Made by a program: the position numbers and the translations under genes. This document shows positions 1 to 10,000 of a DNA stretch of 19,164 bases, in pieces. Numbering within the stretch: position 1 is the stretch's first letter; each line of letters begins with the position of its first letter. This DNA is from Limosilactobacillus antri DSM 16041 (GTDB lineage: Bacteria > Bacillota > Bacilli > Lactobacillales > Lactobacillaceae), in the NCBI RefSeq assembly GCF_000160835.1, contig NZ_GG700735.1, positions 70,548 to 89,711 of the forward strand, given 5' to 3'. The notes beneath the pieces are model-generated. The model ran no database searches. It was not told the DNA's origin and saw nothing but the letters and a program-made list of their open reading frames with translations.

Positions 1-50
1 TCGTTTGTGTGCTTTCCTATAAGGTAAGAATCAGAGCGCTGGCCCCTTCA

Positions 51-800
51 CTAGTATTGAGTAAAGGTTCGCAGCTGATAGTAGCGGAAGTCCCGCCGCC
101 CCGGATAGTGACAGGTCCCACTGTCGTTATACTGGTCCAAAAACTTCATCTGGTTGCGCTCACTGGAAACCAATCTAATCGTCTGGCGGGGGGCGCGTTC
201 AATCAGCGTTACGTTCTCCCGGGCGCCGGCGCGCTGGCTAAGCCGGTACCGGGCAAGTACCTTGCCATGTCTCGTTCGCCACAGGTTCCGGTAGCCCTGC
301 TTTCCTGTCCCATAGTAGTAGGCGGTGCTGTTAAAGACCCGTTGCTGGTGCCAATAACTATGTTTGCCGCCAAAATAATTTGCATAGTTGCGGTTCTTGG
401 TTTGCACATCATAGTATTCATTCCGGATCGTCTGGTGGTGCTGGTTTTGGTAGCTGATCTGAATTTTGCGGCCAGCCGATGCGTGAAAAATATAGGTGGA
501 GTTGCTGAGGACCCCAATTACACTGAGGATCCCCGCAATAATGACCAGTGCGGCGCCAAACTTAATCAACAGTTTCTTGTTGCCCAGCCAGCTGTGGGGT
601 GACAATAACTTTAATTTAGGTTTACCATTGATGGTTGGAAGCTGGGTGCCGCAGTTGGGGCACCGTTTCCGGTCTAGCGAACACAGCCGACCGCAGTGGG
701 GACACTTAATCGTTAAGTTATACTGGAGTTTGGCCCCACACAGGCGGCAAAATTCCGCTTGGTCCGGGTTGGTCCCGTTGCACTTTGGACAAATCTTCAT
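51..800 (-). CDS. Double zinc-ribbon, single-pass membrane protein
   Basis: This is a 249-residue protein of unknown function. The N-terminus has two treble-clef zinc ribbons: Cys4/Cys7 with Cys18/Cys21 (CPKC...CRLC), and Cys33/Cys36 with Cys47/Cys50 (CPHC...CPNC). A basic linker leads to one hydrophobic segment at about residues 77-99. A 150-residue C-terminal region rich in Tyr, Arg, His and Gln follows and is predicted to be outside the cell. This layout (cytosolic zinc ribbons, one TM, external domain) is common in uncharacterised lactobacillus proteins. I chose the ATG at 800 because AAGTGAG lies 7 nt upstream. A GTG at 812 would add four residues but has no usable ribosome binding site. 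The gene is divergent from the kinase at 842. No terminator is visible in the 50 bases to the left edge. Confidence 0.7.
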   Translation of the reverse strand: MKICPKCNGTNPDQAEFCRLCGAKLQYNLTIKCPHCGRLCSLDRKRCPNCGTQLPTINGKPKLKLLSPHSWLGNKKLLIKFGAALVIIAGILSVIGVLSNSTYIFHASAGRKIQISYQNQHHQTIRNEYYDVQTKNRNYANYFGGKHSYWHQQRVFNSTAYYYGTGKQGYRNLWRTRHGKVLARYRLSQRAGARENVTLIERAPRQTIRLVSSERNQMKFLDQYNDSGTCHYPGRRDFRYYQLRTFTQY

Positions 801-818
801 TGCGCTACTCACTTCCGC

Positions 819-847
819 AAATTATTTTTTAGGAGGAACTCATGCAA
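819..847 (-). promoter_or_regulatory. Candidate promoter for the zinc-ribbon gene, overlapping the kinase start
   Basis: On the minus strand, TTGCAT (842-847) and TAATTT (819-824) are separated by exactly 17 bp. The -35 box covers the start codon of the divergent kinase and the spacer covers its AGGAGG. The start point would be near 812, leaving a leader of about 12 nt. The match is moderate, and the AT-rich stretch could fit by chance. Confidence 0.3.
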
Positions 848-2203
848 TTTTTCAATATTCCCGCACTACTTCCCCAGTTTTATCCGTCAATGTTGTACTG
901 GTTTTTTAGTGCTATTATCTTTAACTTATTATACGGCAGCGCCTACCTGCTGCTGTTCAGCCGCCTCAGCCACATTCACTTTCGCTGGTGGTACTTTATC
1001 ATTGCGGGCTTCCTGTACGCCTTCGCCATCAGCCTGGTCGGCAACCTGCTGGTAATTATTTTAATGCTGATCATCATCTATTATCTTATCATTCACCGGC
1101 GGATTTCGTTTAACATTATTGGAACCCAGTATATCTACGCCAGTTTTATCCTGATGATTACTTTCGGTTGCGTTGGCTCGCTGATTACCGCCCTGTACAA
1201 CGTCGTGGTCAAAGTTCCCGACTATAACTTTGTTTACTATATCCTGGGAACCCCGAGGATCATTGCCTCCTTCCTGGTCGCGTACGGGATTATCGTTGCA
1301 ACCGAAAAGCTCTTCGCCCGGTATACGGACGTCGTGGCAATCCAGTACCCGATCCTGGCCTGGATTATTAACCTCCTGATGCTGACCTTCCTCTTCTACA
1401 TGTACCGGGTCAACGGCGGTGGCCACCCGGCTAAGCTTCCGGTAACGATTGCGGTCACGGTTGGCTACGGGGTCGTCGCCCTGCTAGCGATCAAGGCCTT
1501 TACCAACTACTACCACTACAAGGCCCTGGCCGTCAGCCTGCAAGATGAGGTTAATAACCTGCAATACTACACCAGCCACATTGAAGAAATGTACGATGAA
1601 CTGCGGCACTTCCGCCACGACTACAAGAATATTTTGTATAGCCTAACCGGCAGTCTGGAAAACAACGACGTGACGGAAGCTAAGAAGGTGCTGAACCAGG
1701 TGATTACCCCGTCCGAAAAGACCGTCACCCAAAAGGAAAGTGTCCTGGGGCAATTGAAGAACGTCCTCAACCTGGATATCAAGAGCCTGCTCTATAATAA
1801 AGTCCTCAGCGCCTTGGAAGATAACTTAAAGGTCATGGTGGAAATCAGTGAACCGGTCAAGTTTACCAGCACCGTCGCGCCACTGGACCTCATCCGGATT
1901 TTATCAAACCTAATGGATAACGCGATTAAGGCTGCCAAGCAGTCGAAGGACCAAAAAGTCAGTGTCGCCCTGTTCACTAAGAACCACCAGCAGTGGATCG
2001 TGATCGGCAACTCCACGCGGGAAAAGGCCCTGAACTTGCAGCAGCTTTCTAATGGTCACAGCAATCTGGAAAGCAGTCACGGCCTCGGTCTGAAGAACCT
2101 GCAGATGATTTTGGCCCGTTACCCCCAGGTCCAGCACGAAGTCAGCTCCAATGACTACTGGCTAGAGCAGACCATCATTATTCCCCAAGCAATTAACAAC
2201 TAA
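842..2203 (+). CDS. AgrC/HPK10-like sensor histidine kinase, no response regulator in view
   Basis: This is a 453-residue membrane sensor kinase. About six hydrophobic segments fill residues 15-222, followed by a probable coiled-coil linker (about 225-258). The phosphoacceptor motif is HFRHDYKN, with His259. A GHKL ATPase domain follows, with N-box NLMDNAIKAA (Asn356/Asn360) and G-box HGLGLKNL (413-420). The FRHDYKN box is typical of HPK10 kinases that sense peptide pheromones and normally pair with a LytTR-type response regulator. No such regulator is in the window, and the flanking genes are not obvious partners. AGGAGG at 831-836 sits 5 nt before the ATG. No promoter is convincing in the short gap, so it may lie inside the divergent zinc-ribbon gene. 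The ligand is unknown. Confidence 0.85.
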   Translation: MQFFNIPALLPQFYPSMLYWFFSAIIFNLLYGSAYLLLFSRLSHIHFRWWYFIIAGFLYAFAISLVGNLLVIILMLIIIYYLIIHRRISFNIIGTQYIYASFILMITFGCVGSLITALYNVVVKVPDYNFVYYILGTPRIIASFLVAYGIIVATEKLFARYTDVVAIQYPILAWIINLLMLTFLFYMYRVNGGGHPAKLPVTIAVTVGYGVVALLAIKAFTNYYHYKALAVSLQDEVNNLQYYTSHIEEMYDELRHFRHDYKNILYSLTGSLENNDVTEAKKVLNQVITPSEKTVTQKESVLGQLKNVLNLDIKSLLYNKVLSALEDNLKVMVEISEPVKFTSTVAPLDLIRILSNLMDNAIKAAKQSKDQKVSVALFTKNHQQWIVIGNSTREKALNLQQLSNGHSNLESSHGLGLKNLQMILARYPQVQHEVSSNDYWLEQTIIIPQAINN

Positions 2204-2251
2204 CCGCGGGACCACTCTCCCGGTTGAACTGGAAGGGACAGAACGCAAAAT

Positions 2252-2292
2252 GGGCTTCAGTGCTCGGCAAAGAATGCCGAACTCTGAAGCCC
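2252..2292. terminator. Bidirectional hairpin between convergent kinase and adhesin
   Basis: The outer stem is GGGCTTCAG (2252-2260) with CTGAAGCCC (2284-2292). The inner stem is CGGCA (2265-2269) with TGCCG (2275-2279), with loop AAGAA. On the minus strand the stem is followed by ATTTTGC and on the plus strand by TATTTG, so the U-tracts are short on both sides. Its position between two converging genes supports a shared terminator. Confidence 0.65.
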
Positions 2293-2358
2293 TATTTGTG
2301 TGCTCTCTAAAGACTAGCTACGCGTCAACGGGGGCTCCCCGCTCCGCATTTAACTTTC

Positions 2359-5300
2359 CTAGTCCTGCTTCTTGCGGAAGCCCGCAAGGCCCAGGAAGCC
2401 AACCAGGCTGGCCAGCAATAATCCGGCCGCGCTGAGGTCACGACGAGCGTTATTCCCCGTTTGCGGTAAGCCGGTCTGCTGGTGGTCACTGGAACCGTTC
2501 AATGCTGACTGGCCGTTCAAGCCCCCGGCCATTGCCGACGACTGGGCATCAGCGGTTGCCTGGTCATTCCCCGGCTGCGGGTTGTTAGCATCACCCGTTA
2601 CCTGAGGACGGCTGCCGGTTCCGGCCTGGTCGTCGGTAGCCGGAGCGGGAACTTGAATTCCTTCAATTGCCGCGATTCCGGCTGCTTCTGCCGCTGCAAT
2701 CTCCTGGGCGGTCGTCGCCTGGTGAATTGCCGTGCGGGCGTTAGCAGCTGCCTGGCCGGCCGCGGCGAGCAGTTCCTGCTTTACCGCCGAGCTCAGCTTA
2801 GCCGCGTTAATTTCGGCCTGCTTCGTTGCAAGTGCCTGGTCAATCTTGCTGATGGCCTGGTCACGACTCTGGTCAACCGTTGGTACCTGGATGGCTTGGA
2901 TTGCTTGAACCCCAGCCTTCGCGGCCTGCTCGACATCCTGGTTAGTAGCTGCCTGGTCGATCGCTGCCGTTGCTTGGTCGGCAAGCTGGCTGGCTTCGTC
3001 CAGCAGGTGCTGTTTTTCGCCAGCGGTTAGGTTGACGGCGGAATTAATTTCGGCCTGCTTTTGCTTCAGTGCGTCCGCAATTGCGCTAAGGGCTGCTTGC
3101 TTGGCATCTGCCAACGTCGGCACCGTAATTCCCAGGATTTGACCAACCCCGGTATTGGCCGCAGCAAAGGCCTGGTCATTCGTCGTCGCCCGATCAATTG
3201 CGGCGTCGGCCGTCGCTGCTTCTTCCTTTGCCTGGTCAACCAGATCCTGCTTAGCAGCTGCATCAAGGTTCGCGGCCGCCGCGATATCATCCAGTTTATT
3301 TTGCAAAGCATCCGCAACCGCCTGCTTGCCATTGACTTTGACTTCATCCAGGGAGCGGACCGTGACGTTAAGGATCCCCTTAATCCCAGTTTCTTCCGCG
3401 GCTGCCGCTTCCTGGTCATTTTGGGCGGCATTGATCTGGTCGATTGCGTTATCCGCAACGTTAGCCACCGTTTGGAGCAGGGCCTCCTTTTCAGCTTGGC
3501 TGATGTTCGTTGCCCGGTTGATTTCGGCCTGCTTGGCAGCACGGACCTCCTCTAAGGCAGCGATCTGCGCCTGCTTAACCTCCGCCAGGGTCGGAACCTT
3601 GACGTTCATGATGGCGGTCACACCGGCAGTCCTTGCCCGTTCAACGGCGTCATTAGTAGTGGCCTGGTTGACCTTAGCAAGTGCCTGCTGGTACTCAGCG
3701 TTAACCTGCTGGTTGAGCTTATCCTTTTCCGTCGCGGTCAGGTTCGCCGCCTGAGCAATTTCGGCCAGTTTGTTCTTCTTGGCTTCATCAAGTGCGGCAA
3801 CCGCGGCTGCCTGCTGGTCGCCAAGACCCGGCACTTTAATCCCCATGATGGCAGCAACACCAGCGCTGGCCGCCTGGGCAACACCGGCGTCATCAGTAGC
3901 CTGGTTAACGCTGGCCTTCGCTTGGGCCGCCGCCTGCTCAGCCTGACTGGTCAGACTAGCCTTTTCTTGGTCGGACAGGTTAGCAGCGTTATTAATCTCA
4001 CCCTGCTTGGCCGCCAGCGCTTCATCAATCGCTGCCAAGGCTGCCGCCCGCTTTTCCGCCAGCGTTGGGACCTTGACGTTTGTAATCTGTTGAACACCGG
4101 CATCCCGCTGCTTGACGGCGTCATCATTGGTCGTTGCCTGGTTAATCCGGTCCTTGGCGTTATCAGCCGCCTGCTGGGCCTGGCTGATTAAGTCCTGCTT
4201 TTCCTGTGCCGTTAGGTGGGCCGCGCCGTTGATCTCGGCAACTTTTTGCTTCAGGACGTCTTCAATGGCCTGAAGTGCATCCCGCTTGGCATCCGCCAGA
4301 CTTGGTACCGTAACGTTGGCGATGGCAGTTACCCCCGCGGCTGCGGCCTGATTAGCCGCCGCGTCAGTTGATGCGGCGTCAACGCGTTCCTTAGCTTGGA
4401 CGGCTGCCTGGTTGGCCTGGTCAAGCAGGGCCTGCTTTTCGGCTGGCAACAGGTTTGCCGCCCCATTGATTTCCTTGGTCTTGTTTGCCAGGGCCGCATC
4501 AATTGCTTGATTAGCCTGAGCCTTTACCGGGGATGCTGCAGGCACCTTGACACCATTAATTGCAGTCACGCCTTCGTCTTTAGCCTGGTCCACCGCTGAA
4601 ATGGTGCTGGCTGCATCGATTGCCGCCTTCGCCGCAGCAGCTTTTTGGTCGACCAAGTTCGTCAGTGTCTGGGCCTCATCAGTCGTTAACGGTGCCTGAG
4701 CAATTTCGCTCTTCTTCGCTGCCGCAGCAGCATCAATTGCCGCCTTCGCAGTTACTTTACTGATGGTTAATAGACCTGCGGCTTGGGCATTTTCAACGCC
4801 CTCGTCCGTCGTAGCTGCCGCAACATTCTCCTTCGCCTGTTGAAGCGCCTGGTCGATCTGGTCCTTAGCGGTCTGCTTCTCCTCGGCACTCAAGCCGGCG
4901 GTATTATCAACCTGGTCCTTGGCCGCAGCAGCAGCCTTATCAAGGGCCCCATCTGCCTGGTCCTTAACTGGCGACGTTGCCGAAACCGTCACCGCATTGA
5001 TGGCGGAAATGGCTTTTTCCCGTGCCGACTGAACCAGCGCGTTGCTAGTGGCAGCGTCAATATCGCGTTCAGCTTGTGCAACCATGCTCTTGACCTGGTT
5101 GACCAGCGCGGCCTTTTCTTCAGCAGTGAGGGCTGTCGCCGCATTGATCTCACTAAGCTTGCTTTCGGCAGCCTTTTGAACCGCGTCCTTGGCCGCCGTC
5201 TTGACCGCTGAAACAGTCGGGACGGTAACCTTGTTAATCTCGGCAATTCCCGTATCCTTAGCCGTGGTGACGCCAGCAACGGTTGTGGCCGCGTTAATCG

Positions 5301-5952
5301 CGTCCTTAGCGCCATTAGCCGCCGCGGCAACCTGGTCCATAAGGTCCTGCTTTTCCTCAGCCGTCAGGAGCGTCCCGTTCACCGTACCATTTTTGACGGC
5401 AGCTGCCCCATCAATTGCGGCTAACGCAGCCGCCTTCTTAATCGCTAAGATCCCATCCTGGGCTGCCGTGGTGACCGCCGTATTTGTAGTTGCGTGACTG
5501 ATATTGTCCTTGGCGGTTTGGGCAGCTTGGTCAATCTGGTCCTTAGCGGCTTGCTTTTCGCCGGCTGTCAAACCAGGAGTGTTGTCGACCGCCTGTTTAG
5601 CGTCTTCAACCGCTTGGTCAACTTTACCATCCGCCTGCTGCTTCGTCGCAGAAGCTGCTGGAATTGTGAGGCCGTTAATTGCGGCCACCCCGTTGTCCTT
5701 AGCCGTCGTAACGTCAGCGTTGGTCGTCGCCGCATTGATCTGGGCAATGGCTTCCTTAGCCAGGGTTTGGGCCTGGGTCGTCAGTGCCTGCTTTTCTTCA
5801 GCAGTTAAGCCAGGAGCATCATTGATTGCCGCGGTCTTCGTCGTTAACGCATCGTTAACCGTCTTAATTGCGGCGGTCTTCGTGGCCGATGCGTCTGGAA
5901 CCGTAACCTTTTCAATGTTCGCGATTCCCGCGGCCTTCGCGTTTTCAACCGC
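2359..5952 (-). pseudogene. Same adhesin, C-terminal portion beyond the in-frame stop (DUF1542 repeats, LPQTG)
   Basis: The frame is open for 1,197 codons directly after the TAA at 5953-5955 and continues the DUF1542 repeat that the stop interrupts. It carries the rest of that repeat plus 14 more. A Pro/Gln/Asn/Gly-rich wall-spanning segment follows, then LPQTG (2455-2469), a hydrophobic stretch (LLLASLVGFLGLAGF) and the basic tail RKKQD: a complete sortase A sorting signal. The region has no signal peptide. The only nearby initiation candidate is a GTG (about 5688) inside a repeat with no ribosome binding site, so it is unlikely to be expressed separately. The absence of any other lesion over 3.6 kb implies the stop is recent, suppressed, or a sequence error. 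Confidence 0.85.
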
Positions 5953-7074
5953 TTAGGCCGTTGCAGCGTCATTCACAGCTTGCTTGGCCGCAGCCGCCGC
6001 GGCCGTCGCCTGCTTAACCAGCTCCTGCTGTTCATCAGTCGTCAACTCAGTTGCGGAATTGATTGCCGCGACCTTTTGCTGAAGGGCTGTCTCAATAGCT
6101 TCGAGTGCAGCGGTCTTCGTGGCCGACGTTTGCGGAACCGCAATGTCCTTAATCGTTTGTTCACCACCTGCTTGGGCCGCGGCGACCGCACTATCCGTCG
6201 TCGCCGCGTCAATCCTCCCGTTGGCATTTGCAACCGCATCCGCCACCGTCTTCTTGAGGGCCGCTTTCTCCTCGGCCGTCAAGGAAGAACCATCAATCGC
6301 CGCATCCTTTGCCTGGGCAGCCTTAGCAATGGCGTCCTTAGCGGCCTGCTTAACCGCGGATACAGCGGGAACGCTAACGTTAGCGATCGCCGCAACACCG
6401 GCTTGACCGGCTTGGGCGGCGCCGTCATTGGTGCTGGCTTGGGCAATCTTATTCTTTGCCGTCTGCGCAGCCGCGTTTGCGTCCCCGGTTAACTTCGTCT
6501 TTTCTTCCGTCGTCAGGGCAGGCGCGGCGTTAATCTCTGCTAACTTCTTGGCGAGGGCATCATCAACCGCTTGGTTAGCCGCGGCTTGGGCAGCAGCCAG
6601 GCTCGTCGGCACAACCTGCTCAATGGCCGCAACACCGGCCTGGGCAGCATTGGCAGCACCAGCGTTGGTCGTAGCCGCGTTAACCTTTGCTTTAGCATCG
6701 TTAGCGGCGGCCGTCGCCCGGGTAATGAGCTCCTGCTGTTCCGCCGTACTAAGGTTAGTAGCGGCGTTGATCAATGCCGTTTGCTTGGCCAGGGCGTCCT
6801 CGACGGTCTTCAGTGCGGCATCCTTAGAGCCCGTTAAACTCGGTACCGTCACTTGGTTGATGTTCGCAACTCCCGTGGTTTGCGCGGCGTTTATTGCTGC
6901 CGCAGTCGTAGCGTCCGCAATTGCCGTGTTAGCAGCGGCAGCAGCCTGGTTGGCAGCAGCCGTCAGCTGGTCTTTGGTGCTTTGGTCAACGTTGGTAGCA
7001 GCGTTGATTTCGGTAAGCTTGCTGTCCAGCGCGGTCTGAACCGCTGCCGTAGCGCTGGCCTTAAGGTTGTTAAT
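2644..7074 (-). repeat. About 19 tandem DUF1542-like protein repeats
   Basis: By eye there are about 19 repeats of roughly 78 residues. Each follows the pattern AxxxAxxAIxxAxxxKxxEINxAxxLTxxEKxxLxxQ...AxxxINxATTNxxVxxAxxxGVxAIxxVxVPxx. They are alanine-rich, predicted helical, and match the DUF1542 (PF07564) pattern found in large surface proteins such as staphylococcal Ebh. Copies are well diverged at the DNA level, so this is an old array, not a recent expansion. The TAA at 5953-5955 falls in the fifth copy from the N-terminus. Confidence 0.8.
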
Positions 7075-10000
7075 CCCATCGAGCTGCCCCGCTGCGCGAT
7101 TAAGTGCCGCTAAGGCATCGTTTACCTGGGCCTGCGTCGCGTTGGCGTTAGTCAGCACGGCCTGAGCAGCGCTAACTGTCTGATCGTATGCAGTCTTGCG
7201 CGCCGGCGAAGCGTCAGTGTAGCTGGTCGACTGCTGAACGGTGGCTGAACCGGCTACTGCGCTTTGCAGGGCGGCCTTGTCGGTAGCCGTCCCATCCAGT
7301 TTCCCCTGCGCATTATTAATGTTAGCCAGTGCCTGGCCAATTTCCGCCGCACTTGCTTGTGGGTTAGCAAGCACTGCCTGCCCGGCGGTTACCGCATCAT
7401 CATAAGCCCGCTTGCTTTCCTGGCTGCCGTTGTAGTAGGCCGGATCAGTTGCTCTGACCGTCGCGGCATTATCAACCGCTTGCTGAAGGGCTGCCCGACT
7501 GGCACTAAGCTTACTGTCACCATTTAAGGCCGCTTGGGCAGCCTTAATCGCCGCCACTGCCTGGTCCACCGCCGCTTGCGTCGCGTTATCAGTGTTCAGC
7601 AGGCCCTGACCAGCCGCAACTGCCGTTTGGTAGGCAGCCTGGAGGTTAGCGTCCGCATTAGTGTAGTCGGTGCTGGATTCAACCGCTCCGGCATTCTTCA
7701 CAGCCGTCTGGAGGGCCGCCAGATCGGTTGCCTGACCAGTTAACGCGCTTAACGCCGTTTGAATCTTGGCGACGGCCGTATCAACTTCGCTCTGGTCGAC
7801 TGGCGTGGTGGACGAAAGGATTGCTTGTCCCTCTGCAATCGCCTGGCGGTAGGCCGCTTGCGCCGCGGCCGGGGCATTATAATAAGCGCTCTGGGCTTCT
7901 TGCGCCGGAGCCGCGTCGACCAGCCCCTTGAGCGTGGTCGTATCAACCGCCCGTAGTTCGGCTACCGTCTTGCTTACCGTCGGCGAGTTGACAAAGTCCT
8001 TCGTCGCCGTGATTGCAACCGTATCGGTATCGTTTAAGCCCGTTGCCGGCAGCTGAATGGAGAAGTTGCCACCCGTCGCGCCAGTTTCAGCAGCGTAGGC
8101 CACCGGCTTGGCGGTTACCGTCCCGTTAGTATTCGTGTAAACCGTGTAGTTCCCCGCTACCGGGACGTTGGTGCTCTGACCGTTAACCGTCACGGTCACG
8201 TAAATTGGGTTGTCATCACCGCTTGAAGCCACCGTTCCCGTCAGGAGGTTATTCTTGTCAAGGTGGACATCCGTCAGCGTGACGTCCTGGCCCGCCTGGA
8301 TCAGGCTGATAAAACTCTTGTTGCTAAGTTCCGGTGTAACCTGCTTAACCGTGTTCTCATCCTGCGCCACGATCGTATAGGAACTAACGTTACCGTTGGC
8401 GTCGTAAGTTACGTCAATCTTGCCCAACGGCTCTGAAGTCGTGGTGGCGTCCGCATTGACGGTCTTGACCCGGCTAAAGTTAATCGTCCCGTTTTTAATC
8501 AGGGCCTTGCCGCTGCTGGTGTTCTTTGACAGGTCGATGGTAAACGCGTCCGGCTGGTCAGAGCTAAAGGTACTGTTGTCGGACAGGTTAATAGCAGTCA
8601 GCGCGCCGCTGCCGTCAGCACTCACCTTAAAACGGGAGTGGGCCGCGAGATCAACCGTTCCCTTCCCATTGACGTACATCAAATTGTTGCTGTAATTATC
8701 AAGGTTCGTCGCGGTCAGGACAAATTCCCCGCCGTTGCCGACGTTAATCGTCGCGGTCCCGTTGATGTATACCGGGATGTAGTCATACCGGCTGGCGTTC
8801 GGCTTGCCGTTGGAGTTGATCGTCAGGGTTCCGTTAGTGTTAATCGCCGCGCCCGAATTTAAGTACAGGGCGCCGGGAAGGTCGCTGTCACTGGCGTCCT
8901 TTTGGAGGTTGATATTCAGATTAGCACCGGAAGCGATGTTTAGCGTCGTATTACCGTTTGAGGCAATCGCGCGGGCAATCCGCCCGATCCCGATTCCGTG
9001 CAGCGGTTCCGGGTTCCCCTTCGAGTGGGGGTTCAAGGATACGTTTGCACCAGTTTGAACGTCGATGGTCGTGGCGCCGCCATCAATTTCCAGGAGGTTG
9101 GAATTAGTCGTCGTCAAAGTGACGTTGCTATTGCCGGCGAAGACGATCCGGTTGGTCCCACCTTCAAACTGCAGGATCTGCTGGGTATTACCCCCCTGGC
9201 TCGAACGAACCTTGCCGTCAAGCGGGCTGGTGTATGATCCCACCGCTGTTGCCGTTACGTTGTTTTTAAACGTGACCGTGGAGTTAATGCTCGGCTTGGT
9301 ATATACCAACTGTGAACCAGTGAAGGTAACGTTATCAAACACGTAACCCCCAGCATCATAGACAACACCCCAGTAGCTCCGCGCGTACAGGTCGAGGTCC
9401 TTAAAAGTCACCCCATTTTGCGTGTCCATGTCAAAGGAGTACCCCGAAAAGTCAATCGTCCGTTTGACGCCCGGAGTCGCGGATTGGATGACAATATCCC
9501 GCTTGTTTTTAATAACGACTTCCTTATAAACGCTATCGGTTTGGGTCGCTAAATTAATGTCTGCACCGACGTTAATCGTCGTCGCGGTCCCGGTCGCCAG
9601 TGCGTTAATAAAGCCCGCCGCGTCAGTAACCGTTACCGAATTCGGGTCTTCGGTAACTGCGGAATTCGACGCAGCAGCGGACTGCTGGTTAGCCACCGGG
9701 GCTGTTCCCTGGACGGCCGTTGCGGTTTGGCTTTGGGCCTGGTCAGCCCCGCCAGCCGGGTTTACGGCAGCCGCACTCTGCTGAGCGGGAGCTTGACGAG
9801 CGTTTGATGAACCAGCACTCGCTGCTAAGGTTGAAGCGGGGCGTTGTTCATTGTTACTTAGCGCAACTTCGGACTTACCAGCCAGTGTTCCATCATTTGC
9901 GGTCGTTTCGACAGCCTGATCACCGTTGTCCGTAGTATCTGCATGTGCGACGACTTGACTGCCGCCATAAATACTAAACGTGATTCCCAAAAGGACTGAT

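Noticed and set aside
9..602. 197-codon plus-strand frame opposite the zinc-ribbon gene
   Set aside because: The minus-strand frame has clear paired CxxC zinc ribbons and a membrane segment. The plus frame has no recognisable domain and no SD.
2329..2341. Short CGGGG/CCCCG hairpin downstream of the adhesin stop as its terminator
   Set aside because: It is only 5 bp with a 3-nt loop and no U-tract. The larger hairpin at 2252-2292 is a better candidate.
3155..3754. Long open frames on the plus strand opposite the adhesin (also around 6428-7039 and elsewhere)
   Set aside because: These are antisense to alanine-rich repeat codons, which rarely give stops in the complementary frames. They have no ribosome binding sites, and their residue patterns mirror the repeats.
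5689..5952. Independent translation start for the C-terminal adhesin half
   Set aside because: It has only an in-repeat GTG near 5688, no SD and no signal peptide, so sortase anchoring would be impossible.
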